Positions 1 through 7,530 are shown, counted from the first letter of the stretch. The stretch: DNA of 32,216 bases from Paracoccus nototheniae (GCF_004335005.1 NZ_RQRT01000052.1:1-32216), one strand, 5' to 3'. A program made the numbers and translations. Notes: generated from the letters alone by a model not told the origin.

Positions 1-127
1 CGGCGATGTTGCGCAAATCAGCCCCGAGCATGACTGCCCCCTTTCCCGCCATTCTTCAGCGGACGGCTTCGATCTCGGCCCTGCCAAGGGCCGAGAAGCG
101 GTTCATGATGGCGATGCGGATCTGGAT
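1..127. repeat. Terminal direct repeat, left copy
   Basis: These 127 bases recur exactly as the last 127 bases of the window. They hold one extra base, the left end of the IS element and the 3' end of its transposase gene. An identical overlap of 127 bases is what a de Bruijn assembler run at k=127 leaves at a contig end. It implies circularity, or entry into another copy of the same IS. Confidence 0.95.
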
Positions 128-1052
128 TTCGGCGGTCTGGCGGGCGGGGTCTCGTGACATGATCCTCTCGCCGAAGAGCTTCAGGCAGTTCATCAGAGCT
201 TCGACCCGACTTCGGACGTGATAGCCGGTCCACTTCTTCCAGAGCGCCCGGCCCAAGCGCCTGGTTGCCCGCAGGATCTCATTTCGCGCGGCAGCAGCGG
301 GACAGTCTTCTTTCCAGGCGCGGCCATTGCGCCGGATCGGTATGACGGCATCCGCTCCTCGGTCGATGATCGCGCCATGGCATCGTCGTGTATCGTAAGC
401 ACCATCTGCGGTGACCGTGCCGATCGTCTCTTCCGGCGGGATCTGCGCCAGAAGCTCCGGCAGCAGCGGGCTGTCGCCTTGGCGGCTCGAGGTCAACTCG
501 ACCGCGCGCACATCCCCGGTGCCCGCGTCCATGGCGAGGTGGACCTTTCTCCATTGCCTCCGGCGTGACGGGCCATGTTTGCGGGCCTGCCACTCGCCGT
601 CCCCGCGGAACTTGATACCGGTGCTGTCGATCAACAGGTTCAGGGGCTGCCCGGACGCGCGATACGGGACCTGCACCGCGATCCGCGCCTGCCGGCGGCA
701 CAGCGTCGAATAGTCCGGAACCGGCCAATCAAGCCCCGCCATCTGGATCAGGCTTTCAACCAGCCCGACCGTCTGCCGGAGCGGAAGCCCGAAGAGCACT
801 TTCAGGGTCAAGCAGGTCTGGATGGCAGCGTCCGAGAAGGTCTCGGGGCGCCCGCGCTTGCCGGTCTTGTCGGCGTGCCAGACCGTCTCGGGATCGAACC
901 AGACCGACAGCGAGCCGCGCTTGCGCAGCGCCGCATTGTAGTCTGACCAGTTCGTCGTGCGGTAGCGGATCGGGGAAGGCTTCGGCATGCCCTCGACCTA
1001 ACCCTCAGGACGCGCTCAGTGAATCCCCATCACTGAGATGTGCAACAAGGTC
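2..1052 (-). mobile_element. IS5-family (IS903 group) insertion sequence
   Basis: A complete element of about 1,051 bp with one transposase gene on the minus strand. The left end (GGCGATGTTGCGCAAATCAG at base 2) pairs with the right end as an imperfect inverted repeat, 14 of 20 positions, ending at 1052. Length and end sequence fit the IS903 group. That group makes 9-bp target duplications, but none is seen here: the base-1 side, read across the circle junction, is tgccgacac and the right flank is aaatcgccc. The right end interrupts a minus-strand gene. The exact right boundary is inferred from the inverted repeat only. Confidence 0.85.
56..988 (-). CDS. IS5-family transposase (IS903 group, DDE)
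   Basis: A 310-residue transposase that cuts and joins the IS ends. The N-terminal half has the IS903-like DNA-binding region (TNWSDYNAALRKRG near residue 12, GRPETFSDAAI near 46). The DDE catalytic residues are visible: D121 in LIDSTGIK, D195 in TADGAYDTR, and E263 in RSRVEALM with the family's usual spacing. The length matches intact IS903-type enzymes (about 305-310) and there is no internal stop, so it is probably active. It fills almost the whole element. The start ATG at 988 lies 64 bp inside the right end of the IS. Confidence 0.93.
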   Translation of the reverse strand: MPKPSPIRYRTTNWSDYNAALRKRGSLSVWFDPETVWHADKTGKRGRPETFSDAAIQTCLTLKVLFGLPLRQTVGLVESLIQMAGLDWPVPDYSTLCRRQARIAVQVPYRASGQPLNLLIDSTGIKFRGDGEWQARKHGPSRRRQWRKVHLAMDAGTGDVRAVELTSSRQGDSPLLPELLAQIPPEETIGTVTADGAYDTRRCHGAIIDRGADAVIPIRRNGRAWKEDCPAAAARNEILRATRRLGRALWKKWTGYHVRSRVEALMNCLKLFGERIMSRDPARQTAEIQIRIAIMNRFSALGRAEIEAVR

Positions 1053-1318
1053 AAATCGCCCCTCCCGTAAACAGGATTATTTAGAAAATCACCCCAGTAC
1101 AAAACGTGGGTATACCTCCCAAGATCCTTAGGATCCTTGAGTATCTTAATCGGACGTTGACGAACCTTTGTGGACGCGTTGTCCGGAGTTTGGGTGAGTA
1201 TAAGATCGAAACTGCATGGGCGATTTTTCAAATATGAAAGTGCTGCGTTATCGACGCTGAACATACCTCCGTTTCCCCGATGGGCGGCACATATTACGGC
1301 GATTGATGGAATTTCCAT
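1053..1318 (-). pseudogene. Gene truncated by the IS (unknown function)
   Basis: The first 88 or so codons of a gene whose 3' part is missing because the IS begins at 1052. The start ATG at 1318 is set by a clear Shine-Dalgarno (GGAGA, 7 bases upstream); an in-frame codon further upstream has no such site. The peptide begins MEIPSIAVICAAHRGNGG and contains HVLYWGDFLNNPVYGRGDL near its end. This looks like a soluble enzyme, possibly related to polysaccharide-modifying enzymes given the plasmid's content, but I do not recognise the family. The missing part is not found across the circle junction (before 32090), so a deletion or recombination accompanied the IS. Confidence 0.6.
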
Positions 1319-1739
1319 GATATAGTCTCCATAGCTTACAGACATCAGTGAGCCTGGGCTGTTTTGTTATGTTCTAAGCGTCTTAAGCGTTGTTATTACG
1401 ATCAAAGGTGGTTTCGGCTTTATGACATCCTAGATCGGTCTGGGCGACTAGAGTATATTTTGAAAGATTATGGGCAATTGCTTCGAAGCAACTTTTTTCA
1501 GTCCATACCTGCTGTCTAAGCGAGTAAAAGAGCCTACAGATAAATATTGTTCAAGTCACTTTGTGCCCAAGCTGTGCAGCCAGCCAGCGCTTCGTGCCAA
1601 AACTGCCCTGCATGAGGCTGGGCATGTAAACATCAGCATCCAAGGAAGGCCAGTGCAGCGCTAACCCCGATGGCGCGAGCTCCGTCTCGTTGCGAGCCGC
1701 AGGATCGCCGTCCTCTTGGTCATGTTGACAAAGGGGGAG
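1319..1739. other. Stretch without a recognisable gene
   Basis: About 420 bases, lower in GC than its surroundings. It holds the upstream region of the truncated gene. A 64-codon open frame on the plus strand (1470-1664) has no ribosome binding site and no recognisable content. Confidence 0.4.
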
Positions 1740-2190
1740 TTAGAGGCGGATCGATGTGATGTCGGTGAAGCCGAGGAAGTTTTTGACGGTCCTATCGTAG
1801 GGGGTGGCAATGCGCCTGGCGTTCTTAGGCTTGTTGAAGGACTGCTCAACAAAATTGCGAAGTCTGTAGAGCCTAAGGTCAACGTCCACGCACAGCTTGT
1901 GGAATTTCCGCAACCGGATTACGGGCACGATGTTGCGCGCCTCCATGGTTTTTCGAACCCTGTCAGCGTCATAGCCACGATCCGCCAGCAAAACTCTAGA
2001 CTCGGGCAGGTTGTCGTCCATGATCGATTCGAAACATAGGTAATCCGAGGTCTGACCCGGCGTGATATCCTATCTCATTGGCAGGCCGGCGCCATTGACG
2101 CGGAGGTGGATCTTGGTCGTGAAACCACCTCTTGAACGGCCAAAACCTTCACCTTCGCCATGGGCTTGAACCAGTGGCACCTAATGGCTT
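1740..2190 (-). pseudogene. Remnant of an IS5-family (IS427-type) transposase
   Basis: The minus strand encodes the C-terminal half of a transposase of a different IS5 subgroup from the intact element. In order it shows GRSRGGFTTKIH, DITPGQTSDY, LLADRGYDADRVR (second catalytic Asp), then RNFVEQSFNKPKNARRIATPYD (Glu region). A TAG stop interrupts the frame at about 2069, between GLPMR and DITPG. No DNA-binding N-terminus is present, and the frame is closed by another stop just above 2180. The gene is dead. Family assignment rests on motif order; subgroup is less sure. Confidence 0.75.
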
Positions 2191-2408
2191 AGCCCCGGTT
2201 TGGGCCGGCTACCTTATAATTGGCACGGACTACGGCGCGAGTGACCTCCATTTCATCGGCAAATTTCTGACGAAGCTGCATGGTCATGGTGGCCAGTGAT
2301 GCCCAGCACTCCTGATCACCCTCCGGCCGACGACAGTCCAGGACTGACGACGGCGAGCTGAACGTATACGAAGCTAGGCCCCGGGCGGTTCTTGAATCCT
2401 GGTTGCGC

Positions 2409-2720
2409 TCAGTCCATTCCGATTTTCCGACCGACCGGAAACATGTCTTCGCCGTAATAGTGTAGTTTGACATGATGGGTGCGGCACAGCCACCTGACAT
2501 TCAGCGGCTGATCATATCGATCGTGGTGGGCATCTACAGTCGTGGCGCCGCAAACCTCGCAAGGTTGCTTCTCAAGGTCCCCAGAATCCAAAGCCCTCTT
2601 CACGGCAAGATGGGCGCTGTATTTGAGAGGATTGGCCCGGCGCCAGTCGGACTGACGCGTTTCGCTCGTCAGTACGGGTGGCGATGGATCCGTGGTCGTG
2701 GCCTTCCTGTTTTCGCTCAT
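2409..2720 (-). CDS. Small HNH/zinc-ribbon-like protein
   Basis: A 103-residue protein. The first ~45 residues are polar and probably flexible. The second half has CEVCGATTVDAHHDRYD followed by VRWLCRTHHVKLH, that is C-x2-C, HH, then C-x2-H, which looks like a zinc-binding ribbon of HNH-type proteins found on phages and plasmids. The full metal-dependent nuclease core is not evident, so it may bind DNA or RNA rather than cut it. The start at 2720 is fixed by a strong GGAGG 7 bases upstream; a TTG one codon earlier is less likely. It lies 80 bp downstream of the DUF1612-like gene on the same strand and may be cotranscribed. Confidence 0.65.
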   Translation of the reverse strand: MSENRKATTTDPSPPVLTSETRQSDWRRANPLKYSAHLAVKRALDSGDLEKQPCEVCGATTVDAHHDRYDQPLNVRWLCRTHHVKLHYYGEDMFPVGRKIGMD

Positions 2721-2800
2721 CAATCAGCCTCCTTCGGTCTAGAATACCGGAGCACATCCTTGCCCTTCCGAAAAATGGCCCTGAGGGCGCAAAGCGGGCA

Positions 2801-3814
2801 TCACCCCCGCCCCGCGATCGTCCACAGTCTGAAGCGCCGGTGGCCGGTCACCTCTCGCGTCAGGCCGAGATCGGTCAGGCGCTTCAGCATCCGCTCGGCC
2901 GTGGGGCGACTGATGACGGCCTGCGCCTCCAGTTCCATGGCCGAAACAAGGGGCCGTGATGCCAGCACCGCAACAACTCTTGCAGCGTTGTCTCCCTTGA
3001 TCCCCGCGGTGGCGACGCGGGCGCGCTCGCACCAGGTCCGGATGCTGAGAATAAGTGTCCGCGCCTCCTGCGCACCCTCGTGAACCGCGATCAGATGTGC
3101 CGCCAAGCGATCCTCGGGCGAACCAAAACCGGTCCAGACCCGCCGCCCATGCCGGCCGAGGGGAATAAAAGACAGCCCCTCCGCTCCCGCCGCCATGTGC
3201 CGCGCAGACCAGACCGCTGGCTCGACCACCTGCCCAGGTGGCGATAGCTCAGCCATCCGCCATACTGCGAGAACCGCAGGACCGCGAAGAAGGGGGTGCA
3301 GTTCGCCAAAGGCACCGATCGTCTCCAAAAATTCGCCCGCCGCAGCATCGAACTCGACCCCTTGGGGGCGCAGCTCCATACCGGTGTCGAACACCTCGTC
3401 CGACGTAGTCCGACGGTGCAGACCCAGAAAGGACGAAAGGTCCGTCAACCCCCCCTGCCCTTCCAGTCGGCGGATTGCCCATCGGGCTAGTCGGATCGCC
3501 TCGGGATCCGATCCGCCACGCGCATCCAGCAAATCACGACCGATCTCGTCGCGCCCAATGACCAGTCCCTGCGCCCAGAGCATCGCCTCGACCTCAAGGA
3601 GGGCAAGGCGCTGCCGCGCTCCATCAGCCTCACCCGCTGATAGTACAGCCAGCGTGGCCTCCAGCCGACCGAGGCTGCGCGCCGCTTGGGCCAAAGCACC
3701 CAGCAAGCCTGCCTGAGCAGCCAGCCAAACTCGCGGATCGGCCAAAGACCGCGGTGTTCGGGACGGCATCCTGCGGATTAAATCATCCGTCTCTGCAATG
3801 AGTTCCGGCGACAT
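2801..3814 (-). CDS. DUF1612 / helix-turn-helix protein (RHE_PE00001-like)
   Basis: A 337-residue, alanine- and leucine-rich helical protein ending in a winged or helix-turn-helix segment (residues ~290-335: LASRPLVSAMELEAQ, then ISRPTAERMLKRLTDLGL and RRFRLWTI). This layout, with LLRGPAVLAVW in the middle and a C-terminal 'ARPLVSA...LGL.E.TG..RFR.W.I' signature, fits the DUF1612-HTH proteins often found on rhizobial and rhodobacterial plasmids and islands. Their function is unproven; DNA binding is inferred from the C-terminus. No nuclease or methylase motif is seen. It precedes the zinc-ribbon gene and lies between IS debris and the partition genes. The family call is from memory of the pattern. 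Confidence 0.6.
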   Translation of the reverse strand: MSPELIAETDDLIRRMPSRTPRSLADPRVWLAAQAGLLGALAQAARSLGRLEATLAVLSAGEADGARQRLALLEVEAMLWAQGLVIGRDEIGRDLLDARGGSDPEAIRLARWAIRRLEGQGGLTDLSSFLGLHRRTTSDEVFDTGMELRPQGVEFDAAAGEFLETIGAFGELHPLLRGPAVLAVWRMAELSPPGQVVEPAVWSARHMAAGAEGLSFIPLGRHGRRVWTGFGSPEDRLAAHLIAVHEGAQEARTLILSIRTWCERARVATAGIKGDNAARVVAVLASRPLVSAMELEAQAVISRPTAERMLKRLTDLGLTREVTGHRRFRLWTIAGRG

Positions 3815-4334
3815 ATCGTCATCCTACTCGTTTCATGACGAACACGGGAGGGTACGAGGTCGACGTTGTCAATCTGCTTCGGTCATAGGCTCTACCTTGA
3901 CCGACGACGGTCTCTTTGCGGGGAATCCATCCAGTGTTCACTGTGAGAGACCCATTGCATCCGTTCATAAACGGTCGTTTGTCGATGATCTTCAATACTG
4001 CAAAACGACCCCAAACCGGGTTTTTAACGGCAATTGTCGCGTCTCAACGGAGCATCAGGCCACGGGTGGCAACGGCACCTGCCTCAGAGGCACGCTGGCA
4101 CAGTGCCGCCGAGTGAATTGACTGGTCCCTGCCCTTCGATCTTCAACACGGGGGCCGAGATCATAGTTAAGCACGGCCTGCGCGCGACTGTCTCTGTAGC
4201 GGCGAACAAGATAACCCGCGTGGCGGACGACATGAAGCGCTATGCGATTGAAGCCTACATCCAACCACTCGAACAAGCTAATGTTCTCGGTTCAAACGTG
4301 CATTATTGCAGTTGTGCACTTTTTCACATTTGCA
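3815..4334. other. Intergenic stretch, no gene recognised
   Basis: About 520 bases between the DUF1612-like gene and the end of the small partition gene. Open frames on both strands (e.g. 4034-4600 plus, 4055-4276 minus) mostly overlap each other, lack ribosome sites and show no known motif. The right end (4298-4335) carries four TTGCA/GTGCA-type motifs listed separately. A 12-bp palindrome, AAACGGTCGTTT, lies near 3968-3979. Confidence 0.4.
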
Positions 4335-4335
4335 C
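4298..4335. promoter_or_regulatory. Candidate partition site/operator, cluster A (TTGCA motifs)
   Basis: Four short motifs lie within 38 bp: GTGCA (4298), TTGCA (4306), GTGCAC (4314) and TTTGCAC (4329). The same motifs recur between the small gene and parA and again upstream of parA. This cluster sits directly downstream of the small RHH gene's stop codon. Their restriction to the par region suggests binding sites for the RHH protein, either centromere or operator. Confidence 0.45.
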
Positions 4336-4637
4336 TAATCTCCGAACGCCCTGCCCGCCTCGTGGCGTTTCCAAAGCTCATCAAGCGCGTGCTCAATTAG
4401 CTCGGAGTTGTTCATGTCCAGGCGCGCGCGCAAGATCGCCACTCGTTCCAAGATCGGGTGACCCTTGTCGAAGTAGGCACCGAGATGCTTCTGCCCTGCT
4501 CTTTTGGCTGCTGGCTTCTCCGCTATTGGTGTTGCAGATCGCTTTGCGACCAGGGTCGGTGTTGCCGACGCCGCGGAGGCTTCAGGTTCGGACTCCTTAG
4601 ACATCATGGCTGCTAGAAGAGGATTCGGCTTTTTCAT
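4335..4637 (-). CDS. Ribbon-helix-helix plasmid partition/regulatory protein (ParG/ParB-like)
   Basis: A 100-residue protein with a disordered, Ala/Pro/Lys-rich N-terminal tail (residues 1-48) and a C-terminal ribbon-helix-helix fold: strand KHLGAYFD (~50-57), helix HPILERVAILRARLDM, then NNSELIEHALDELWKRHE. Small proteins of this shape next to a short ParA (as ParG next to ParF) bind the centromere and repress their own operon, and the tail stimulates the ATPase. It lies 70 bp downstream of parA on the same strand. The gap holds TTGCAC/GTGCAC motifs. The Shine-Dalgarno is weak, so expression may depend on the upstream gene or a promoter in the gap. Confidence 0.7.
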   Translation of the reverse strand: MKKPNPLLAAMMSKESEPEASAASATPTLVAKRSATPIAEKPAAKRAGQKHLGAYFDKGHPILERVAILRARLDMNNSELIEHALDELWKRHEAGRAFGD

Positions 4638-4640
4638 CTC

Positions 4641-4725
4641 TGCACTGTTGCCCTATTGCTTAATTGCACTTGAACTTCTGTGCACAATCCCACGGTTGCA
4701 TATCTGCTCATCTGCCGTCCTGCAA
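4641..4725. promoter_or_regulatory. Candidate partition site/operator, cluster B
   Basis: Five motifs of the same kind lie in and beside the gap between parA and the RHH gene: TGCAC (4641), TTGCAC (4664), GTGCAC (4680), TTGCA (4696) and TGCAA (4721). Spacing is 16-25 bp, roughly two helical turns. The last lies inside the 3' end of parA. Confidence 0.4.
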
Positions 4726-5334
4726 CTCTGCTCGAACCCACTCCCATAGGCCCGCCACCTCGGCGGCAGCCTTGCCATTCGGATCGATCTCCTGGACCGT
4801 TTGACCAGACGCACTGGCGTCCCGATGGGCCTTCCGTCGATGCAGCACCACGGGCGCAGTCTTTGCCCCCATAGCCTCAATGACCTCGCGCGTGTAAGCG
4901 ACCTCGGCCGGTCCGGTGGGATTCGCCATGTTCACCACGGCGAACACCCGCCGCGAAAAGCCACGGCACAAGCGCAGCGTTCTGGGCATTTGCTCGAGAG
5001 GCTCGACATCGGGAGTGGTTGGGATCAGCACTAAGTCGGCAACCTCGACAGCAGCCGGAGCTTCGGTCGAGCGGGCAGGGGGGGTGTCTATGATCACCAG
5101 ATCGGCAACACCCTTTGCTTGGGCTAGCTTCTTTGGCAATTCGTTCTCGGTAGAGAACACTACCACCGGCATATCACCTTCGCGCCGCTCCGCCCACTGG
5201 CTAACACTTTGCTGAGAGTCCATGTCGATCATCAGAACCGATAGGCCGTCTCGGAGCGCCGCGACCGCCAGCGAGCGGGCAAGGGTGGATTTGCCCACGC
5301 CCCCCTTCTGCATTGCAATCGTGATTATCTGCAT
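4708..5334 (-). CDS. parA: ParA-family partition ATPase
   Basis: A 208-residue P-loop ATPase of the short ParA/ParF type, without an N-terminal DNA-binding domain. It moves plasmid copies over the nucleoid during segregation. The deviant Walker A is KGGVGKST (residues 10-17), followed by VLMIDMDSQQSVSQW (A' region) and LVIIDTPPA (Walker B). The start is ATG at 5334, preceded by AAAGGGG; an in-frame ATG at 5358 would add eight residues but has no ribosome site and falls inside the TTGCA motif cluster. It lies 58 bp downstream of the Rep gene on the same strand, giving the order rep-parA-parG-like. Confidence 0.92.
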   Translation of the reverse strand: MQIITIAMQKGGVGKSTLARSLAVAALRDGLSVLMIDMDSQQSVSQWAERREGDMPVVVFSTENELPKKLAQAKGVADLVIIDTPPARSTEAPAAVEVADLVLIPTTPDVEPLEQMPRTLRLCRGFSRRVFAVVNMANPTGPAEVAYTREVIEAMGAKTAPVVLHRRKAHRDASASGQTVQEIDPNGKAAAEVAGLWEWVRAELQDGR

Positions 5335-5343
5335 GTCTGCCCC

Positions 5344-5390
5344 TTTGCATTTGTGCACATTTGCAACCGTTCTCTTTTGATTTTTTGCAC
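5344..5390. promoter_or_regulatory. Candidate par operator, cluster C upstream of parA
   Basis: Four motifs in 47 bp: TTTGCA (5344), GTGCAC (5353, palindromic core TGTGCACA), TTTGCAA (5360) and TTTTGCAC (5383). They fill the space between the Rep stop and the parA Shine-Dalgarno, where a repressor of parA would bind. The 8- to 23-bp spacing resembles repeated sites of ribbon-helix-helix repressors. Confidence 0.5.
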
Positions 5391-5392
5391 GA

Positions 5393-6232
5393 TTATGATT
5401 CCCATAGGGTCACCTCTGGAAGCTGATCAACGAACAGGTCAGCCTGCTTGCTTTGCTGAGCTTGCCACTGCGCCTTCTTTTCATCTAAAGTTTTAAGCCA
5501 CCACGACAGCCGCAGCTTGGTCACCTTCCGTCCCTGCGTCTCGATCGTGTCGACACGACATGAGAAGGGGGCAAGGGCGTTCACTTCCGCCACGGCTGGC
5601 TCAATGGCCTTACGGCGCAGCGCGGCGAAGGGCCCCAGCTTTCCGTGGGGGACGCCAAGATAGTCCCGCAGCTCGTCTGTCTCGAAGTCGTTGTAGAACA
5701 CGTGCTTCAAGCCGATCCGCTTGGCGATGATCTCGTACAACGCCATGCCGTACTTCGTGCCGAAGCCGTGCAAGATCTGCATTTCCAAGCGCGCGAAGAT
5801 CTGGCTATCACGGAGGATCGGCAGTAGTTTTGGGTGAAGCTCGTAGGTCAACATTGTGGCGATGCCTGGTCCGAACTTCTCAACATCGGTTGGCCCGAGG
5901 AGGTGGACGTTGCGGGTTGATTCGTCAGACATTCTGACGCGCACGACCGTCTGCATAAGGCTCAAAACCGCCTCTGTCACCCGGTCATTCGATGTGTGGT
6001 TACCGCGCAGCTCAGAGAAAGGGATCCGGTATTCCTGCCCCTCAGCCGCCATCTCGGGGCCAAAGGCATTCGACAACAGCTGGTTGTAGATCCTGCGTGC
6101 GGCGAGCGTGATCTTCTCGCCCCCACGAACCTCAATCAGTTCAGCAGGCTTGATAACCTCGCCGCGCCGCTGGAAGGCTCCAAGCGTGCCAGCAGAGCTA
6201 TGGTGACTTTTTGGGCGAGGTTCGTCCCGCAT
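5393..6232 (-). CDS. repA: Plasmid replication initiator (Rep_3/RepB-like)
   Basis: A 279-residue initiator for iteron-controlled replication. It has the two-winged-helix organisation expected: residues ~38-75 (TLAARRIYNQLLSNAFG..), ~110-170 (LTYELHPKLLPILRDSQIFARLEMQILHGFGTKYGMALYEII) and ~185-250 (TDELRDYLGVP.., VTKLRLSWWLK). The family is recognised by the pattern 'Y-E-L-x-P-x-L' followed by 'KYGMALYEI', and by iterons immediately upstream. One inverted iteron lies inside codons 5-10, so Rep binding could block its own translation or transcription. The Shine-Dalgarno is weak (AGG about 10 bases upstream). It is the only Rep gene in the window. Confidence 0.88.
   Translation of the reverse strand: MRDEPRPKSHHSSAGTLGAFQRRGEVIKPAELIEVRGGEKITLAARRIYNQLLSNAFGPEMAAEGQEYRIPFSELRGNHTSNDRVTEAVLSLMQTVVRVRMSDESTRNVHLLGPTDVEKFGPGIATMLTYELHPKLLPILRDSQIFARLEMQILHGFGTKYGMALYEIIAKRIGLKHVFYNDFETDELRDYLGVPHGKLGPFAALRRKAIEPAVAEVNALAPFSCRVDTIETQGRKVTKLRLSWWLKTLDEKKAQWQAQQSKQADLFVDQLPEVTLWES
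6202..6220 (-). repeat. Inverted iteron inside the rep start region
   Basis: The reverse complement here reads CCTCGCCCAAAAAGTCACC, one base from the direct iterons upstream. It overlaps rep codons 5-10. An iteron in opposite orientation at the rep promoter or start is the usual device for autorepression by Rep dimers. Confidence 0.8.
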
Positions 6233-6326
6233 TCATTGTGACCTGTACCTGTTCGCGAGTCACAGTAGGCCGAAAAGTCACCTGTTGGGAAGCGCCTGCC
6301 TGAAATCCTTAATACCCGTGTGATGG

Positions 6327-6462
6327 CCTCGCCCCAAAAGTCACCATAGAGATAGAGGTGACATTGCAGGGTAGGGACTTCGCCCCAAAAGTCACCTTAC
6401 CTCGCCCTATTAGTCACCAATCCTCGCCCATAAAGTCACGATACCTCGCCCAATAAGTCACA
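6327..6462 (+). repeat. Iteron array (origin of replication)
   Basis: Five direct copies of a 19-bp unit, consensus CCTCGCCC-AAAAGTCACC, begin at 6327, 6378, 6400, 6422 and 6444. The last four repeat every 22 bp, two helical turns, with units CTTCGCCCCAAAAGTCACC, CCTCGCCCTATTAGTCACC, CCTCGCCCATAAAGTCACG and CCTCGCCCAATAAGTCACA. The outer bases (CTCGCCC and GTCAC) are conserved and the middle four vary. A further degenerate copy lies near 6267-6282. This is the Rep binding region of oriV. Confidence 0.9.
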
Positions 6463-6545
6463 TTTAGGCCAGATTATATTTGTATAACAATTAGTTAGGC
6501 TCCTTAAAATGGAAGAAATATAAAAACTAAAACCTATCCTCAGGA
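6463..6545. other. AT-rich segment, probable DNA unwinding element
   Basis: Immediately after the last iteron the sequence becomes about 70% A+T (ATTATATTTGTATAACAATT, then AAATATAAAAACTAAAA). In iteron plasmids such a segment beside the array is where strands first open. No perfect DnaA box is present; a one-mismatch copy (TTATCCATA, minus strand) lies at 6908-6916. Confidence 0.55.
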
Positions 6546-6991
6546 CGCAAAAGGGCTGTCCCGGTATGACACGGATCACGAAATCGCCAAAAACGATCTC
6601 CACGCCGATGGCAACCTCCGTCTCTGCCCGCATCACCGCTGCAGAAGGACTAGAGAAACACCAGGTAGTGTTCGTGGCGCATCGCGACACCACGCAGTGC
6701 CTTGCGCCTGCATCAGAGATACTCCCCTGTAGAATTGAGATCGTCGAGACAGAGCGCGCAGGACGCGTATTCGGGGGCATGGCTCGGGGCGAGACATGCC
6801 CCCGAATACTGCAGTCCCGCACATCGTTCCGATCAGCTGGGGTGTATGTATGCCACAGGCCGGAACCAAGGACGCGGCCCGAAGGGCAACGTTCAGTCAT
6901 GTATCCTTATGGATAAAATCATACAAATGGTCAGCGGCGGTTATCCCATTTCGATCTTATTGCTCGACATATTCTATCGGTACACCTGTCG
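6546..6991. other. Intergenic stretch with a strong palindrome
   Basis: About 450 bases between the origin and the next gene. Overlapping open frames occur on both strands (6566-6916 plus; 6436-6900 and 6633-6869 minus), but none has a ribosome site or a recognisable domain. The only clear structure is the 15-bp inverted repeat at 6767-6809. Confidence 0.4.
6767..6809. repeat. Perfect 15-bp inverted repeat
   Basis: GTATTCGGGGGCATG at 6767-6781 is the exact reverse complement of 6795-6809, with a 13-base loop. No T-run follows on either strand, so it is not a typical terminator. Its place near the origin suggests a replication-, resolution- or mobilization-related hairpin, or the scar of a mobile element. 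Confidence 0.75.
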
Positions 6992-7530
6992 CTAACTCTG
7001 CTTTAAGGTGGTATGCTGCTCCTTATTTCGGCGATAGATCTGGCGCATTTCTAAACTGTTCAGTTTTTGATAAAGTTGGCAAAGACCGGAATAGACGCAG
7101 AGCTCTTCAAGCCAGGCTTCGCCGGTATTATCGTCTCCCGTCAGAATGACATGCCTGTCGAGGGCCTGGGCGGTACAATGCAAGGCTCCATGAAAAATGA
7201 TATCGGCAAGTTCGATATCGTCTGGATTAAGGCAGAGCACGAAATAGATAAGCGGCGGATGTTTTTGGGAGAAGACTGCGCTGCCGAGCCGCCCGATGCT
7301 TTCAGACTCCTTTTGATTGTGAAAATTGTCCACGCGGATCGAAAAGCCCCTTCGATTAATAGCCCCGACGGTGTTGCGGATAGCGCGGATCTGGAAATGA
7401 TGAGGATCAAAGGAATGCTTGTGGTAAGCATATACTCGATCCGTTCATCCAAGATAATTAAATGGCGGATTGTGCCATCGTCTGCCGCGATCGCACGCAG
7501 CCGCCTGAAGCGCGACAACAGGGCTTTCAT
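6992..7530 (-). pseudogene. Probable frameshifted gene, unknown function
   Basis: An ATG at 7530 has a good Shine-Dalgarno (GGAGA, 6 bases upstream) and begins MKALLSRFRRLRAIAADDG. In that frame the product soon becomes low-quality. From about 7440 downward another frame carries a better protein: YHKHSFDPHHFQIRAIRN, then a stretch ending at 6992 that includes LIYFVLCLNPDDIEL and HVILTGDDNTGEAWLEEL. Joining the two by one frameshift near 7440 would give about 180 residues. I do not recognise the family. Alternatively only the downstream part (from 7333) is a gene. Base composition is lower in GC than in the flanking mobilization genes, suggesting separate acquisition. Confidence 0.4.

Noticed and set aside
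1470..1664. 64-codon plus-strand frame
   Set aside because: No Shine-Dalgarno, no hydrophobic or domain pattern, and no conserved context.
2189..2500. 103-codon minus-strand frame
   Set aside because: It overlaps the zinc-ribbon gene in another frame and its sequence does not resemble a folded protein; only its last ~30 codons look protein-like.
4034..4600. 188-codon plus-strand frame across the end of the par region
   Set aside because: Its right half is antisense to the ribbon-helix-helix gene and its left half shows no family; no ribosome site is visible.
6908..6916. DnaA box TTATCCATA
   Set aside because: One mismatch to the consensus, single copy and 450 bp from the iterons; too weak to annotate separately.
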